Shown: positions 25,901 through 39,242 of the stretch, piece after piece | Layout of the letters: every line of letters starts with the position of its first letter | Position numbering within the stretch: position 1 is the stretch's first letter | DNA from: Tyto alba | Taxonomy: Eukaryota > Chordata > Aves > Strigiformes > Tytonidae | Assembly: GCF_018691265.1 (NCBI RefSeq) | Contig: NW_024881295.1 | Location: 18,771,904 to 18,835,903, forward strand | Reading direction: 5' to 3' | Length of the DNA stretch: 64,000 nt | Position numbers and translations under genes: made by a program | Notes under the pieces: model-generated | What the model saw: the letters and a program-made list of their open reading frames with translations, nothing else | The model's database searches: none | Told to the model about the DNA's origin: nothing

Positions 25901-28900
25901 CAAGTGTCATAAGTGCCCCTTCGCAGTGCCAAGCTTCCTGATTTGCTTCCTTTTGCCTGGAGGTGCTTGGGAGATATTATATAGACCAGGAAAAAATTAC
26001 AGAAATTCTCTATTAGAATGACATTTTGGGGAGAGTTTGCTGCAGGAAAATAAGTCCATTTCTATCTGTTGCCCTTTGGTGTAGAGTGCTATTGCTCACA
26101 CCAGTGCTGGTTTAAAAAAAAAAAAAAAAAAAGGTAAATCTTTAACTATTTCCTTCCTTTCATCTCAGGGAAGAAGATTAGGGACCTGAGCAGAAGTAGA
26201 TGACTTGTGCTCTGTCAAGACTATGAGAGTGCATATATTTACTAGTCTTCTGTTTTTCCCAGTGCTTTGCTGAGCTCTGCTAGTACAAATGTATAAGAGA
26301 AAAAAGGCCATTCCTGCCCCTCTCTGTTTCCCATATGTTCATTCTGAGGTAGTGCTTCATGTCACTAATATTTGGGCTGCCTTCGTTCCCATATACCACC
26401 CTGAATCTATAGTTTGGGATGGAAATGGAGAAATTTCTCTTAAGTATTTTTCCTCCCTCAAAAAATGAAATTAAGTATCTGGTTGCTGTCAGGTGTTAGC
26501 TTCAGTTTCAGTATGGAAAAATGCTATTTAAATATGAAAAGTGAGAACATACCATCCTTGCTAAGATTGACAAGGGCTGCATGCTTATTATAGTTGGTGA
26601 GATGACAGGCAACACTAAATGTGGGTAAGGCTAGCAGAGCTGGAAACTGAAACACACAGAGCTGAGGTATTTGAAGTACTACAGCTGGAATTTTATTTTT
26701 TTGGGGGGGCGGAGGTGGGGAACACTGCATGCGGAAGGGCAGGCTGTTTGAAGTTAAAATACAATGTTTACAGTGGCTCAGGGCGTAGAAGCTGGATCAG
26801 CTTTCTGATAAGGGTTTTTTTCCAGGTGTGGTACGCAAGGGGTTAGAAAAGCAGAAGCTATTTAGTAACTGGAAGTAAAGAGAGAGCACTGCAAGCTGAC
26901 TGCATGGTGCTGAAAGGACTCTTTATCCTAAGGATTTTTTCTTTTTTATTTTTCTTGGTGTGTGGGCTTACATTGAGAGGAAGCAGGAGAATTCTGATAG
27001 CTGGTAAGCATGCCAAACTTTAAATATAAACTTCTGAACTGCTGTACAGCAGTTTCTAACAAGCCACATAAAATAAGGTAATCCTGTCCTAATGAGGAAG
27101 AACCTCCATTTTTACCATAAGCTCTTGAATGGCATATATTCAAGTACATAAAAGCAAATCAGTTATGATTTTGTGTGAAATGCATAGTCTTCTTCCCCTG
27201 TCTCTTTTTTCTATCAGTGGATGTTATACCATTCAGCAATCTGCTGTTTAAATTATGGTTGTATAATTAATTATTTGGGGGGTGTGGTCCTTAACTGTAG
27301 CATGGTTCCTGATAGTGTGGGTGGGTTGGGTGTTTTTTGGTTGGTTGTTTTTTAATCCTGTTGTGGAAAACATGATTTTTTTTTTTTTTTTCCCCATAAA
27401 TGAGTTAAAGTCTTCTAGCAAATTGGAGGGAGGTTTGAGAGACTGTGACCTTGACCTTGCAGGTCAACTGAGAGACTTCAGTGTTATGTAAAATAAAGAG
27501 GTCTGATATCTGTAGTTTGGTGGGTTTTGTTGTTCAAAAGGTTATAGGTGGCTTGCCACAGAAACTACTGTAGGGGGAAAAAAATATTTAAATATATATT
27601 TTTTTAAATTATTATTTTTACAAAAAGTATTGGGCTAGTGCTTAACCATTTAGGACATAATGTCAATCTACATTAATCTTACCTAAAAGTTCCTGGAAAA
27701 TAAGGAACACTTTCAAAAGCTGAAGTAGAAAATAAGGAACTGAAAATTGTGATTAACAAAATATATAGGTCTCTGAGGAGAATGTGTCCAATGCTGGGCA
27801 TCTGCCAGCTCACAGTGCTCTTACTGCACAGGCTGCTTCAGCCAGCTGCGGTGCTGCATCGTTATAGACAAGGGACTGACATCTCAATGCACTGGCTTTC
27901 TCGTGGGCATTGCAGTACAGGTAGTTCTTCCAAGGTGCTTTAATTGGTAATCTAAAAACATACCCTGTGTATAAAACAGCAGAGGGCCAGCCTAATCCCT
28001 AATGCAACTTGATAGACTGTACTGGAGCTAAGCATTAGGGTATGGTTGGATATGGATACAATTTGGATGTAAGCATTTGCATATAGTTAATACCTTCAAG
28101 TATTAAACCTTCAATTGTATAATGAGATACCTTTTATCTGCCATTAAGCCTGATTTACTGTTCTTCATATGAGCAAGTAAAGATCAGGAGCAATGCATCT
28201 TTGCTATATTTAACTTGATTTTTTTTTTTTTTTTTTGTAACTCCAGATCATTCAGAGGCTTTCAGTTAATGCTTTTTGTCTTGTGTTGGAAATAACCATG
28301 TTCGCCATTTGAAGTAATGGGGAAAAGGGCTACACAATCAGGGATTGTTCTTCAGGATTATCTGCCCTCATATATGTTGAGGTCATGCTGCCCTGCCTAC
28401 CCTGTTAGCATAGTGGCTACTGCAAGCACAAGGCCAAAGGTAGTAGATTGACATAATCAAGTCACCAGTTTTTTGATATTGGTTTTGAAGTATTCTCTCT
28501 TGATGACAAGGCTAGTTTTTGTTTTACATACCACACTGAATTTGTGTTGAAAATGTAAACTGAGTGAATTTTTTATGTTGAAGGTAATAGTTAATGCATG
28601 TCTGATATTGTAAGATTATAGGTAAGTTTGTAGCAGTCAGAATTTCATGTCTGTTTTTATTGCCTGCCTTCATTAAAAATCCGTGTGATAACTCAGCAGA
28701 GTGACTTGCATTTGTCTATTACTACAGCAGTCAAATCTAGAACTATATCAAGAACCTCAAATGTTGTCTAAAGTTGAAGTTTCCCCTTTCGGGTGGTCCC
28801 TTCAATCATGCTTTTATCAGCACCATGCAATTGGTAGCGTGTTTTTGGGCTGATTTTTTTTTTTTGGCAGGTGATCTGAAGGACAGTGGCTCAGCTGCTG

Positions 28901-29757
28901 CCTTCCGCCGTGTCTTGAGGCACTGGCACATGAGGCAGCAGCTTGCGTGGCCCTGGAGCCTTGTTCACTGAGATTCTCCTCCTGTTCCGTGCTCTTTGCG
29001 GCCTCCTCAGCATGGTGTAGAAAGAAAACAAGCTCTTTCTGTTCTGAAAGAGTGGAATGAATAATCAAAACACAATAATATTTTCTGCAGAATGATCAGC
29101 TCTTATTTTGCTTGTATGTTACATAGCATGATGAGATACAGATCCATCTGGGTACAATAAGAAATTGTCAAAGAATTCACTGCCAAGAATTTAATTTAGC
29201 AGCAAGATCCTATAGGATGCCTTTTTTTTTGTTTGTTAGTTTCTGCTATTGTGATTCCTCCAGTGATTTACAATATAAAATAAATAAGCTGAAGAACCTT
29301 TTTGCACATCATGCTGAGTCAATGAGAGGGTTTTTTTGATGCGACCTTAGATTGGTTTGTTTCTTTCTTCGACTCATCACTCCTTGGTTACTTTACTCTT
29401 CTTATGGTGTTTTTGCTAAGGAAAAGTCAACTCTTCCAGTATTTGCTCCTTATTAACTCGAAAGGTGTGAGGGTTTGTGTTTGTGGGGCGTTTTGTGTTA
29501 TTTTTTGAATATTATTCTGTTCTCTAATTAGGACTTAGCAGAAAGATTTAGGAATATACAGGCAAAATAACTTTCTGAAAAGATGCATAATGTTTGTTTC
29601 CTGATTGGTGTGTTGTGGAGAATGTCTGCATGTCCTCTCTGATTCAGTTATCTGATACTAAACAGGAGGCAGGTTGGACTTTTTCTATTAATTCTAATTT
29701 AGGTGTTCGAGTTAAAAAAACCCCTCACCTGTGTTTTACAACTCCTCAGAGTTTAAA
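22991..29757. other. Non-coding DNA, no gene seen
   Basis: No exon or interspersed repeat was recognised. Homopolymer runs: A at 26114-26132 and T at 27376-27391, 28219-28236 and 28854-28865. The long-run polarity changes from A to T between 26.1 and 27.4 kb. A 13-base motif (GAAAATAAGGAAC) occurs twice near 27697 and 27728. Confidence 0.4.
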
Positions 29758-29912
29758 ATTAAGGTAATTTTATACACTAACTTTATATAGATGACAAGAA
29801 TCTGAGTTTTGAAATCTAAAGCTGAATTTTATTCAACTTCAGTTAAGGTAATTTTAATATGAAGTTAATAAGGTAATTTATATTTAAGTAATTTTATTCA
29901 ATTTCAGTATCT
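29758..29912. repeat. AT-rich degenerate direct repeats
   Basis: Four copies of a motif close to AAGGTAATTTTA lie at about 29761, 29845, 29870 and 29886 (the last as AAGTAATTTTA). The phrase TTTTATTCAAYTTCAG occurs twice (about 29827 and 29893). It looks like local degenerate duplication rather than an inserted element. Confidence 0.6.
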
Positions 29913-32910
29913 TTCAAAAGTTCAACCGTTTTGATTTACACACAGAATTGTGCCTTGCTGTGTTGAAAATGTGACAATTCAATATTAGTACATGGTACCT
30001 ATGGAAACTTAAAATATGAGCAGCTGCATATTGCTCTTCATTGACAAATATCAGTAAAACATTGTATGAGATCCAACAATATGTAGGCAAGTCTCGACAG
30101 ATAAATATTTAACTCAGTGTTGGTACACAAGCTTAGGTAGGGATCCTGCACTTACTCGGCTCAAAACAGGCAGGTGAAGTCAGTGCAGTAATTTCTTTGA
30201 CTTCCTATTTGAATTGAAAACAACCTTGTTTCCCTTATGGCAGCTCACTGAATTCTCCACCAACTTCTACTAAAAAAAGGGTAATAAACTGTTTCCTTGC
30301 TGGAACCAGAACGCGAAGGCTGCAGCCTGGCTGCTTCTCTCTTCAGCATGTTCACCACAGCCGCTCTACACACGCAGCAATGGGGAAGGTGAGCTTTAGA
30401 CACCAGGCTGACACGTTTTTCCTACTCTTGCTGCTGTTCTTTTGGCCAGAGCTGGTGGGGTGGCTGCTGTCACTGCCGTGGTAGTGCTGTGCTCTGACGG
30501 CAGGGGCTACTGCTGTATTGCCAGCTGGCTGCGATTCAGCAAAGTTGATCTGGTTTTTCCTTCCTCCTGGTGATTATGGGCCTGGCCTGCAGATTGCGTT
30601 TTGATTTAGCAGTTGCTAGGGGCATAATTTTAAAAGCTGGAAAAGCTCCTTAGAGGTTCTAAGCTTTTTGTACCCAGTGAGAAAGGCGAACTGGTATCAG
30701 TATTGGTTGTGTATGGAGTGCTTGTGACTGTATGGAGGAACATACTTTCTAATGTATTACAACGGGTCCATGTGTCTCTGAGTACTGTCATCATCCCATC
30801 TGTCACCAAGCTCTTTTGCAAACTTCCCTGTCTTCTTTTATATGTATGTTAGATGAAGCTCCTCACTTGGCACAGTTTTTAATAAAACAGAAAGCTGACA
30901 TGGGAAAGAACTTCATTCAGGAGGAATGTTCATACATTGTACTTTTTTTTGAAGTCTTTGAAACTCTTGAGTACTGACCTATGGCCAGTGAACCAGGTCT
31001 AGTTTCTCTAAGGTTTTGTTTAACTGTGAATCATTTGCAAATATTCTGTGCCTGGTAATGCTATGATTCAAGAGAAGTGGTTGTGCTGAGTAAATCGGAC
31101 ATGTGATATGAAAGGTAAGAGGATTTCTACCCTATCAGCTGTATTCTTATATCTAATCAGACCTGGTCTTTTATGTTCAAGGTGAAAGAAATATGACCAG
31201 GTAGAACACAGGTTTGTTTTCCACAGACTTCATTCAAAAGATCACCCTTTTACAGATTAATCTGTGATTAATCATAAAATGGTTACATTTAGCAGTAGCT
31301 TGTTAGTTTTCTATCCTTAGTTCAAAGGTCTAGAATGAAAACAGAGCGATTTACTGGCACATTTCTTTCTTTGTGAGCATTTAACTTTCAGCTAGAGATC
31401 AATGCCAAAAATTTGGAACTGCGGATAAACTGCCCATGGAAATGGACAGAGATGATTATTGCTGGTGAAAGACCCTAAATCTTTTAGTAGTCAGAATTCC
31501 TTTTGCTATAATTCCTGAACCATCCTTTTCACATCTGGCATGTGGTTACTTTGTAAAAACTTTCTAAAACTGTTTTTCTTTCTGCTTTCATAGCAATAGA
31601 TGCCCTTACAAAAAAAAACCAAGTGCAGATGCAACCTTCTTCTCTTTTTCCCAGGCTCTAAGTAACTTAGCACTTCACAGTTGCCTTCAGAGACTTCTCA
31701 GAAAGTTTAGTGAATCCTGCTCTGAATCTGAATCCATCAGTGAATATGCTGATGAAGGGCAGAATAAATTTGTCTCGGCAACTTTCTGTCCTGTCCCTCC
31801 TCCTTAATGACTGAGCAGCATAACAAGGAGTGATGTACAAATTTATGGCTGTATTTTTTGAACATAAGAAGCAGATGTACTTGTCAAGTGTGCTTCCATA
31901 GATGATCCCTAGGGCTGTTTTGTCAGATTGTAGGCCAAACCACGGGATCCTGTACTATATCACGTCCAAAATTAGTACAAATGTCTGACCCATGGTTTTG
32001 AATTAAGTGTGCCACCGTATTAAAGCCACTTAAAAATCATACTTCATCTATCCCAAGTATATTTGTTGCCTGCTTCAAATTATTGACCTGACTGGGAAAG
32101 TCAGTCCTGGTCTTACCAAATTATCATGCTCATCTACTGAGTAGCCCTCACTATGGTGACCATTATTGTCAAGATGACATGGAGCAATGCAAGATCAGTG
32201 GCACCATGGGCTGACCACTTCACAAGACTCTGATCTTCTATTTGTCTGCAGTTGGAGCTTGTCTGGCTGTTCTTAGGATTTCTGGGATTTTAAGTAAGAA
32301 CTGTGGGGTATTTTTCATGTGAAATGGAAACCCCATATTTTTTTGATCTCATTAAAGTAAGTTTTGATATTCCAATCAGAAAATTTTTCATGGTTTAATT
32401 TTTTAAAAAACAAAACAACCTATTGTAGATATCCAAGATTTTGATCAGATACTGGGTCTGTGTTGCTAATATAATATCTACACTTTGAATTTATTTTCAA
32501 GAAGCTCTGTATGACAGATAATACAGTTTTGAAAGGATTGTGACTCTTTACAACTTATTTCTTCAAAACTAACATGGTTTCCTTTCTAATGTTCTCATTT
32601 GTGTATGTAATTTTCATCTCAGGAGCCTTCAAAGGTTTTGAAAATACTTCCTTTGATGAAATATTTTGGACCTATTTATTGACATCTGTATGATGGGTAT
32701 AGTTTTCCCTCAAGAATTGTCTACTAAGCAAAAGAAACCGTAAAGGATCAGTAGCTCTCCCTCTTCTTTCAAAAAACAGGAGGCAGCTACTATGTTTTAT
32801 TCTATTGATATCTCTATCTTATTGGACAAATAAGTATTAAAGCTTCATGTTGCTGTATAAAACATTTGAAAAGAGTACAGTGCACAAGATTGAAGGTGTG
32901 ATGTTCCCAA

Positions 32911-32940
32911 ATATATATATATATATATGTATATATGTAT
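32911..32940. repeat. (AT)n microsatellite
   Basis: About nine uninterrupted AT units followed by GTATATATGTAT, a simple dinucleotide repeat beginning to degrade at its right end. Confidence 0.95.
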
Positions 32941-35036
32941 TTTAGGGTGTTTTCACACCACAGACTATTAAATTAGAGAAACCAGAGTGACGTAGCTGGT
33001 TATCACTTTTGGACTGCTCTGCTGATACCGAGACTGCTTCGACAGCATTGTGGTGAGGAGACATCCTTCAGAAACACTGACCTTGTATACAACGAATACA
33101 AGATGTTTCAGCTGCAGGGTTATTCCAGAACTGTTTAATGTGATGTCATTGCTATAATACTGGTGAAATGGAGAAGATGTTACTGGAAGTAATGGTGATG
33201 TCTTTTATGTCCTGAATCTCCTGTGAAGATGATTTCTTCCTTCAGCCAAATAACTAAAAGTAAGATGTTTATATTTACAACAATCTCATGTGTATTTTCA
33301 GTGTGAATGCCTTGTTTTAAAGATAAACTGGCAAGGATCAGGAGTCTTTTTCAGATACCTGCTGGCCCTCGGGTATGGCTGACAAAAAACCCACTTGTCA
33401 ATTCAGGCTTTCCTATAGAAGTAACAGGCAATGCTCAGCAGGCAACCAAATTGCTCGGTAAGGGATGGTGAAGTGCAGTCTGACAGTATGTTCTTCTGGT
33501 AGCTACAGAAGTGTGCTTTCCATTCATCCAGATAGATTTTTAATGTTCACTTTAAGTATCTGGTTTCTGGAGCATGCATTACACATGCAGAGTGCAACAG
33601 TAAGAACGAAGGGGAGGTGTGCTAAGCTTGTGTGGGTTCTTGGCATCCTCCTATACATCCCTAGATAGGAGCGAATTAGTATGAGAGGATACCTCAGAAG
33701 GTAGGAGTAAATTTCTGACTCTGAAAAAACAGCTTATTCGTAGAGTAACTGAAAAAGTGCAGTATTCTGCTAAACAAAAGTTCTCCCTCATTTTGGCCTT
33801 GAAAGCCACAAAAGGAAGTGAAAGACAATGAGCCCTTTAGCGTGTAGATTGTGCAGCCACCTCGGGTGTCGGCGTTGAAGATGTGAGCCGGAAGTCAGCA
33901 CGGCGCAGAAAGAAATATCTTTTGACCTAAGGAGAAGAAATGAAGTCATAAATTCTTAACAAATGCTCTTAGATGTCTTCACTGGTAAGTAAAATAATTA
34001 ATGTGTGATTAGACAAAAGTTCTTCAGAATAGTAAGGGTATGGTATGGGTTCCATTGTTTTCCATAGAGCTTTTTTTCTTAAGGCAAATATTTAATGTAG
34101 TAGATATTTAAGTGAAAAAGTAGTTGGGGATTTGTTTACCTAGGAACTTTAAATGGCAAAAAAACCCCCCAGCTAACCAACCAAAAAAAAAAGATGTAAC
34201 CTGTATTCTATTCTGCCAACAACATTATTCAGAATTAAAGTGGCCTTTTAAATTCCCACCTGTAATTAATTAGGATAGATTGTCTGTTTCTAACTGATGT
34301 ATAGGGAAAGCAAAAATATTGTTCAGTGTGGTTAATGTGAATGTTCTGAGAGCAAGTTTGAAAGTGTTCCATTCAACAGCCAGGATTTTCCATACAAATG
34401 TAACAGCTAAATAGCCTGGTTTTGAGGTGCTCTTCTGAAAACCAGTTCACTAATTTACAAGTCTAAAATACTGGCTTTGCATTTTCTAACTTTAGGCATG
34501 CAAACCAACAGATTCAGGTACATAATTTGAAAGATTAGCATCAGTAAGAGCATTCCTAGGTATTGTGGCTATTTTTGGACATTCTACAAGTACATACCAC
34601 CTAGTGTGAGATTGTTAGTAAAAGCAAAATCTAACCTGGGCATATGGCATCTGCAGGCAGCTGTGGTTTGTACTGCAGTGAAAACGTGGGGTCTACAATG
34701 CAGTAATTAGGAAGGGTAGTCAATACTTGTTAATGAAGGCAGTGCTCGTGATCTGTCTTTGAAGGAGAAGCAAAGCAACAGTACCCTTCCTGTGGTGCCT
34801 TACTGAACTGCTGCAGCAGCTGCTCTGCTTGCATGGCTCATCCATGGATAATTGGCATGCTTTCTTTAAGAATAAATAACCTATTTCCCAAAAGCACTGG
34901 AATTAGTTCAAGAAAAATGGAAGACACTTATGACTGCAAGGGCTATGTCTGGATGCATTACGTGTGTGTGCAATTACAAGCCTTTTTTGGTGGGATTGAC
35001 AAGCTCTGATAGCTTCTTTTTAAGAACAATTTTCAC

Positions 35037-35060
35037 TTTTTTTTTTTTTTTTTTTTTTTT
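35037..35060. repeat. Poly(T) run, 24 bases
   Basis: Uninterrupted T run. No recognisable element body lies to its right on the + strand, where the body of a - strand retrocopy would be expected. Confidence 0.95.
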
Positions 35061-37807
35061 AATGTAGCTTTGATCTTTGTTAAATATATCAGTCTAACAA
35101 GGTTTTACGCCTCACAACTTGAAGGAGAGGTATTTAGTATGTGAACTGATTGCTGCTGTGAAAGGATAAATTAATTATGAGGTGTTTGGCATTAGCTTTA
35201 GACATTCTTTGAGTGATTTGAAAACCTCTCTGAGAAAGACTGCTGCCGTGTAATTCCGTTAACTGTATGGGATGCTTATGCAGTAGCCAGGCATGTTACT
35301 GCCCTTGAATTTGCATTCTGTCCACGCCTTTATTTGCGTTGTTCCCATGAACTGCTTTTCTGCTTTTTTCCTGATGCCAACTTCTAGGAGATGAACGGAA
35401 TAGTTGGCTTGTGGCAGTAACCTCTTCTTTATTGTAGCTGTCAGAGTGAGTTTGCCAGGATCAAAGATGGAGAAAGGGTTTGTATTAGAAAATGAGTCTT
35501 TGCGTTGCGTTTCTTTTAAGGCTATTCTAAATCTGTCTTAAAATGAAGAACATGCCACTGGGGTCTCTGTTATGCTGTTTAGTTCCACAATTACAGAAGA
35601 AAGTACCAAAGATGGAGAGCTGCTCATTTTCCCATGAAAAAGGAAAGCTACTACTTTTTTTTTTCCTTTTGGAGCAAGGTAAATGAAAGAGAGAACTTTC
35701 AGGAATTCCTCTATGAAATACTAGTAAATAATTTTGACCAGTTTTATTCAAGGTAGGTACACTGCTGTGAGCAAGAAAAACTAGTACAAAACCCAAATTC
35801 TGTTGCTTCAATTTATCCTGCTTGTTATGCTTATTAGCACGATTTGGTAGTGACCAAGGCTGTTCTCAGAAACTCTTAAAGCAGCATGTAAACATGTTGA
35901 ATAAGGTCATGATATAGTGCAGTACTCCCAGAGCAGCTCCACATAAAGCAAAATGTCCCTTCCTTCTGCTCATTCCTGGGTTTGCAGTGTTCACGATTCC
36001 CGAGTCTATCGCTTGCAAGCCTACACTGATGTACATGGCTTCACTTTTTTTTTATTCTTTAAAAAAGCTTCAGATATTTAAAATATTTTCTTTCTTAATT
36101 AATACTGAGAACAATGACCATTTAGAATCTTGCTAGTATTTTAATGGAAAAGACTTTTTGGAAGTGACTTCTGTCAGGACTGCTCTAACTTAATAGTTGC
36201 AAGGTGGTGCAGTGACAGACCACTAGTGCTAATGGTGAGTTTTAGATTGCCAGCCTTAACCTGACAGACATTTAAAACTTCTTTGCTGTGATGTTTACCA
36301 GATGCCCTCAGAAACTTGGTGGGGTTGAGCTGCTGGTATGTGGAAGCCAGTTCTAGACCAGTATTTATCAATGGCTTGCTTTGCAGATGGTTTATGTTCT
36401 GATGTTTACAGTCCTTTACATTTTCTGCACTAAACTTAGTGTGGTGGGATCTCGATCTTAATGTGGAGACTGCTCCAAATATTGCTTCTGTGCTCACAGG
36501 TAGAGGGTTTTGAATTCAGCCAGGTGGGGGCCACAGGAAAGGCAGTGTCTTTTACACTGGTGCGACTAGGAAGAGAAAAAAAGGGTAGGGAGCCAAGCTT
36601 TTGAGTACACTGAACTTCACCAAAATTGAGTATTGCAGTTCAGGCTTTTCTTTCCCTCTTTCTCTCTCTGGTAAATCTGCTCTCAGTACTTAACTTAAAG
36701 TGCAGCTGAGGCCTTGTTTGGGAAAGCATGACCTCAAAGCACAAGTCTTGTATGACTAACAAATGAGCTATATTGGGTCTATCTGTACTGTTTGACAGAT
36801 AAAAAGCTGTATTTAGATTTAGATGCTTCCTCTCTGCTGCCTTGATGGAACCATGAAGTCCTCCTTTGACAGGGCTGAGTGTGCTTTGAAGTAAGGAGGG
36901 AAGAAAATGATGCTTTAAATAAGGCAGTTGTGTTCTTGTAGGAGTTCTGGGAACACAGCAGAAAGAACTGATGTCCTGAGTATGAAATACCATTTTCAAG
37001 GGAAAATGTTTGCTTAGAAGAAAGTATGTCAAAATGATATTGCTAATTCCAGTTCTGTAAATTTTACAGAAGCCAGGCATGGGGGAGGAGAGGGAGTTCA
37101 GTTTTGCTTTTGTAAATCCAATGAACAAAGCCTAGTTGACAGATACACTTACCATTGTAGATGAAGTGTTGTCTGTCACCCATAAAAAAAACCCTTCCCA
37201 TCTTCCTAAGTTGCTGCTTCTGTGTCTAACATAACCGGGATAAACCAAGCCACCTATGTTCAGAAAATCGAAAAATTGTCTACTTGTGCCAATCCTATAC
37301 TTGCTTTTTTGGTAAACTTTATCAAATGGGGACTTCAAAATTCTTAGTAATAAGCAGCTATTAACTTTGAGACAGAATCCAGAAATACTCAGTTTCAGCA
37401 TTAGTCAGGTATATGGCCCCACGGCCTGCAGCAGTCTCAGGTAGAACTGTAAACACCGCAGTTGTTATCTGAAGTTTGCAGGCCTAGTGTGCTTTAAGAA
37501 GGAAAAAGGGAGGGAAAAGAAAAATTCAAGTTCTTTCCAAACACAGAGTGTGGGTTTTAAGCAGATTATAAATTAAGGGTCCTGTATTGCACTGGGGGTG
37601 GTGATATCTGTGATCTGCTCAGCAAGGCGTTAGCAAGAGGCTTAAGCATTGCTTTTGCCATATTTCTTCCACCCTTTCTTCCATGGGCTGCAGGCTGTGG
37701 AGGGAGAAGTGCATGGGGTTGTAGTTTCAATAGGATGTAATATGTGCGTGTGTTTATGTGTTTGTATGTGAGACTGCTGGTATTCATACAGACATATACA
37801 GCAAGGG

Positions 37808-37879
37808 AAACAAATGTATTAAGGTAGAGTGGATTGGAAGAACAAACAAATGTATTAAGGTAGAGTGGATTGGAAGAAC
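37808..37879. repeat. Perfect tandem duplication, 36-bp unit x2
   Basis: Two identical adjacent 36-base copies (37808-37843 and 37844-37879) starting AAACAAATGTATTAAGGTAG. The absence of any mismatch implies a recent event, likely polymorphic in copy number. No element or coding frame is involved. Confidence 0.95.
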
Positions 37880-38318
37880 AGATAAAAGAGAAAAGATTAC
37901 GTGGGAGGTGATGGGGTAAGTGGAGTTATCCTTTCTGTATAGGATGAGTTTTCACCTTTGAAGTTTGGTTTGGAAGTGAATATCTAGATGTTCTGCTTTG
38001 AATTCAGCAGCTAAACATGCTTGCACGCTATTTATTGTGAGAACCCAAATGAATCATGTGGAACTCTAAAATTCTTGTCTTCCTAGCTAATTTACAGACA
38101 ATGAGAAATATGCCAAGTTTGTTTGGGTTTTAGACTTAACAGCTCAATACCTTTCACTTTCCATACTCCGCCTCAGCTGCCACTGAGCCCTTCCCCAGGC
38201 TGTTGCAGAAGTCATGAAAGCAGCCAGCCTGCTCCTTCTGTGCAGCTCACAGCCTTCCGATCCTACCAGTGACATCCTGTCCAGAAAGGTCAGTCTACTG
38301 AGGCGGTTCTGTCATGAG

Positions 38319-38377
38319 TTCTCTTTTTTCTTTTTTCTTTTTTTCCCCCCCCCCCCCCCCCTTCCTTCTTTCCTTCT
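38319..38377. repeat. 59-nt pure pyrimidine tract with a C17 run
   Basis: All 59 bases are C or T. A T-rich half with single C interruptions leads into 17 consecutive Cs (38345-38361), then a CTTCC-type half. The complementary strand is a purine tract with G17. Such sequence can adopt triplex or G-quadruplex/i-motif forms and is prone to length change and sequencing error. Confidence 0.95.
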
Positions 38378-39206
38378 GATTTCTTTAATGATCGGGTTCG
38401 GCGCTTGCCAGACACTGCTTTGTACAAGGCACTGTCTGGCTTAAAAGCTACTGTTCTCTGCTGGCCTCCTGGGACTATTAGAAGTCCTTTTATATGAGTT
38501 GTCTGCCATAGTTCATGAAGTCCTAGCCCTGTACTCTTTTTGCCTACTGCAGTGTTATGTGATCTTCCTGTGAATTTTTGTCTTTGGCTTTAGGATCCTG
38601 ATATTCCCTAGAAAAAGCTCATGGTATTTTTTTTTTCATGAGACTGTGATATAACCATGAGATTTGTGGAACATAAAGACTGTGGTACGCAGCACTGTAA
38701 CTGCAATGCAAATCAATTCTGATGAAATAGTCTTTATGCAGTAGAGGTTCCCAGTGAACACCTAGGTATCTCCTAACAGCTTGTTTCTTTGTTAAACTTG
38801 ACTTGTGTCCAGGTGTACACTTTTGGTTTTGTTTGTTTTTGTTTTTTTTTTTTTTTTCCTTTTAAAAAGAAAAGTAAATGTTCCTCAATAATACTTTATC
38901 TGCCTGTAATAGTCAAAATGAAACTGTTTTGCCAATGTCAGTGTGTTCAATTAGGTTTATTTTTAAAACTTCCTTCTTTGTCTTAACTGTATTCCAGATA
39001 CATATTCTTATCTTCAAATCTCCACAAGATAGAGCAAGTGTCTGATAGATATCTCTAAACTTGATAAACTTACTTTGAACTTTTACTCATCTTGACACTT
39101 GAACTTTTAAATGTCATTGTTGTGTACATACATGTACCAGAGGAAAGGATTGGCTAGGAAACACATCTTTTGTTAAGAAGGCATTTTTTAACTGACTTGT
39201 ACATTG

Positions 39207-39209
<3 letters not shown>

Positions 39210-39237
<28 letters not shown>
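39210..39237. repeat. Poly(T) run, 28 bases
   Basis: The longest homopolymer in the window. It is uninterrupted, followed by AAACTGCTC, with no element body recognised. Confidence 0.95.

Positions 39238-39242
<5 letters not shown>

Larger units (their letters stand above)
29913..37807. other. Non-coding DNA, no gene seen
   Basis: No supported exon. Contains an (AT)n tract at 32911-32940 and a 24-base T run at 35037-35060. ORFs such as - 36640-37128 (162 codons) and - 36174-36497 have no domain, no splice context and ordinary AT-rich composition, so they are treated as chance. Confidence 0.4.

Noticed and set aside
36640..37128. 162-codon - strand ORF
   Set aside because: No domain, no splice sites or promoter. 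It begins in a CT-rich low-complexity stretch and is within the length range expected by chance over 64 kb.
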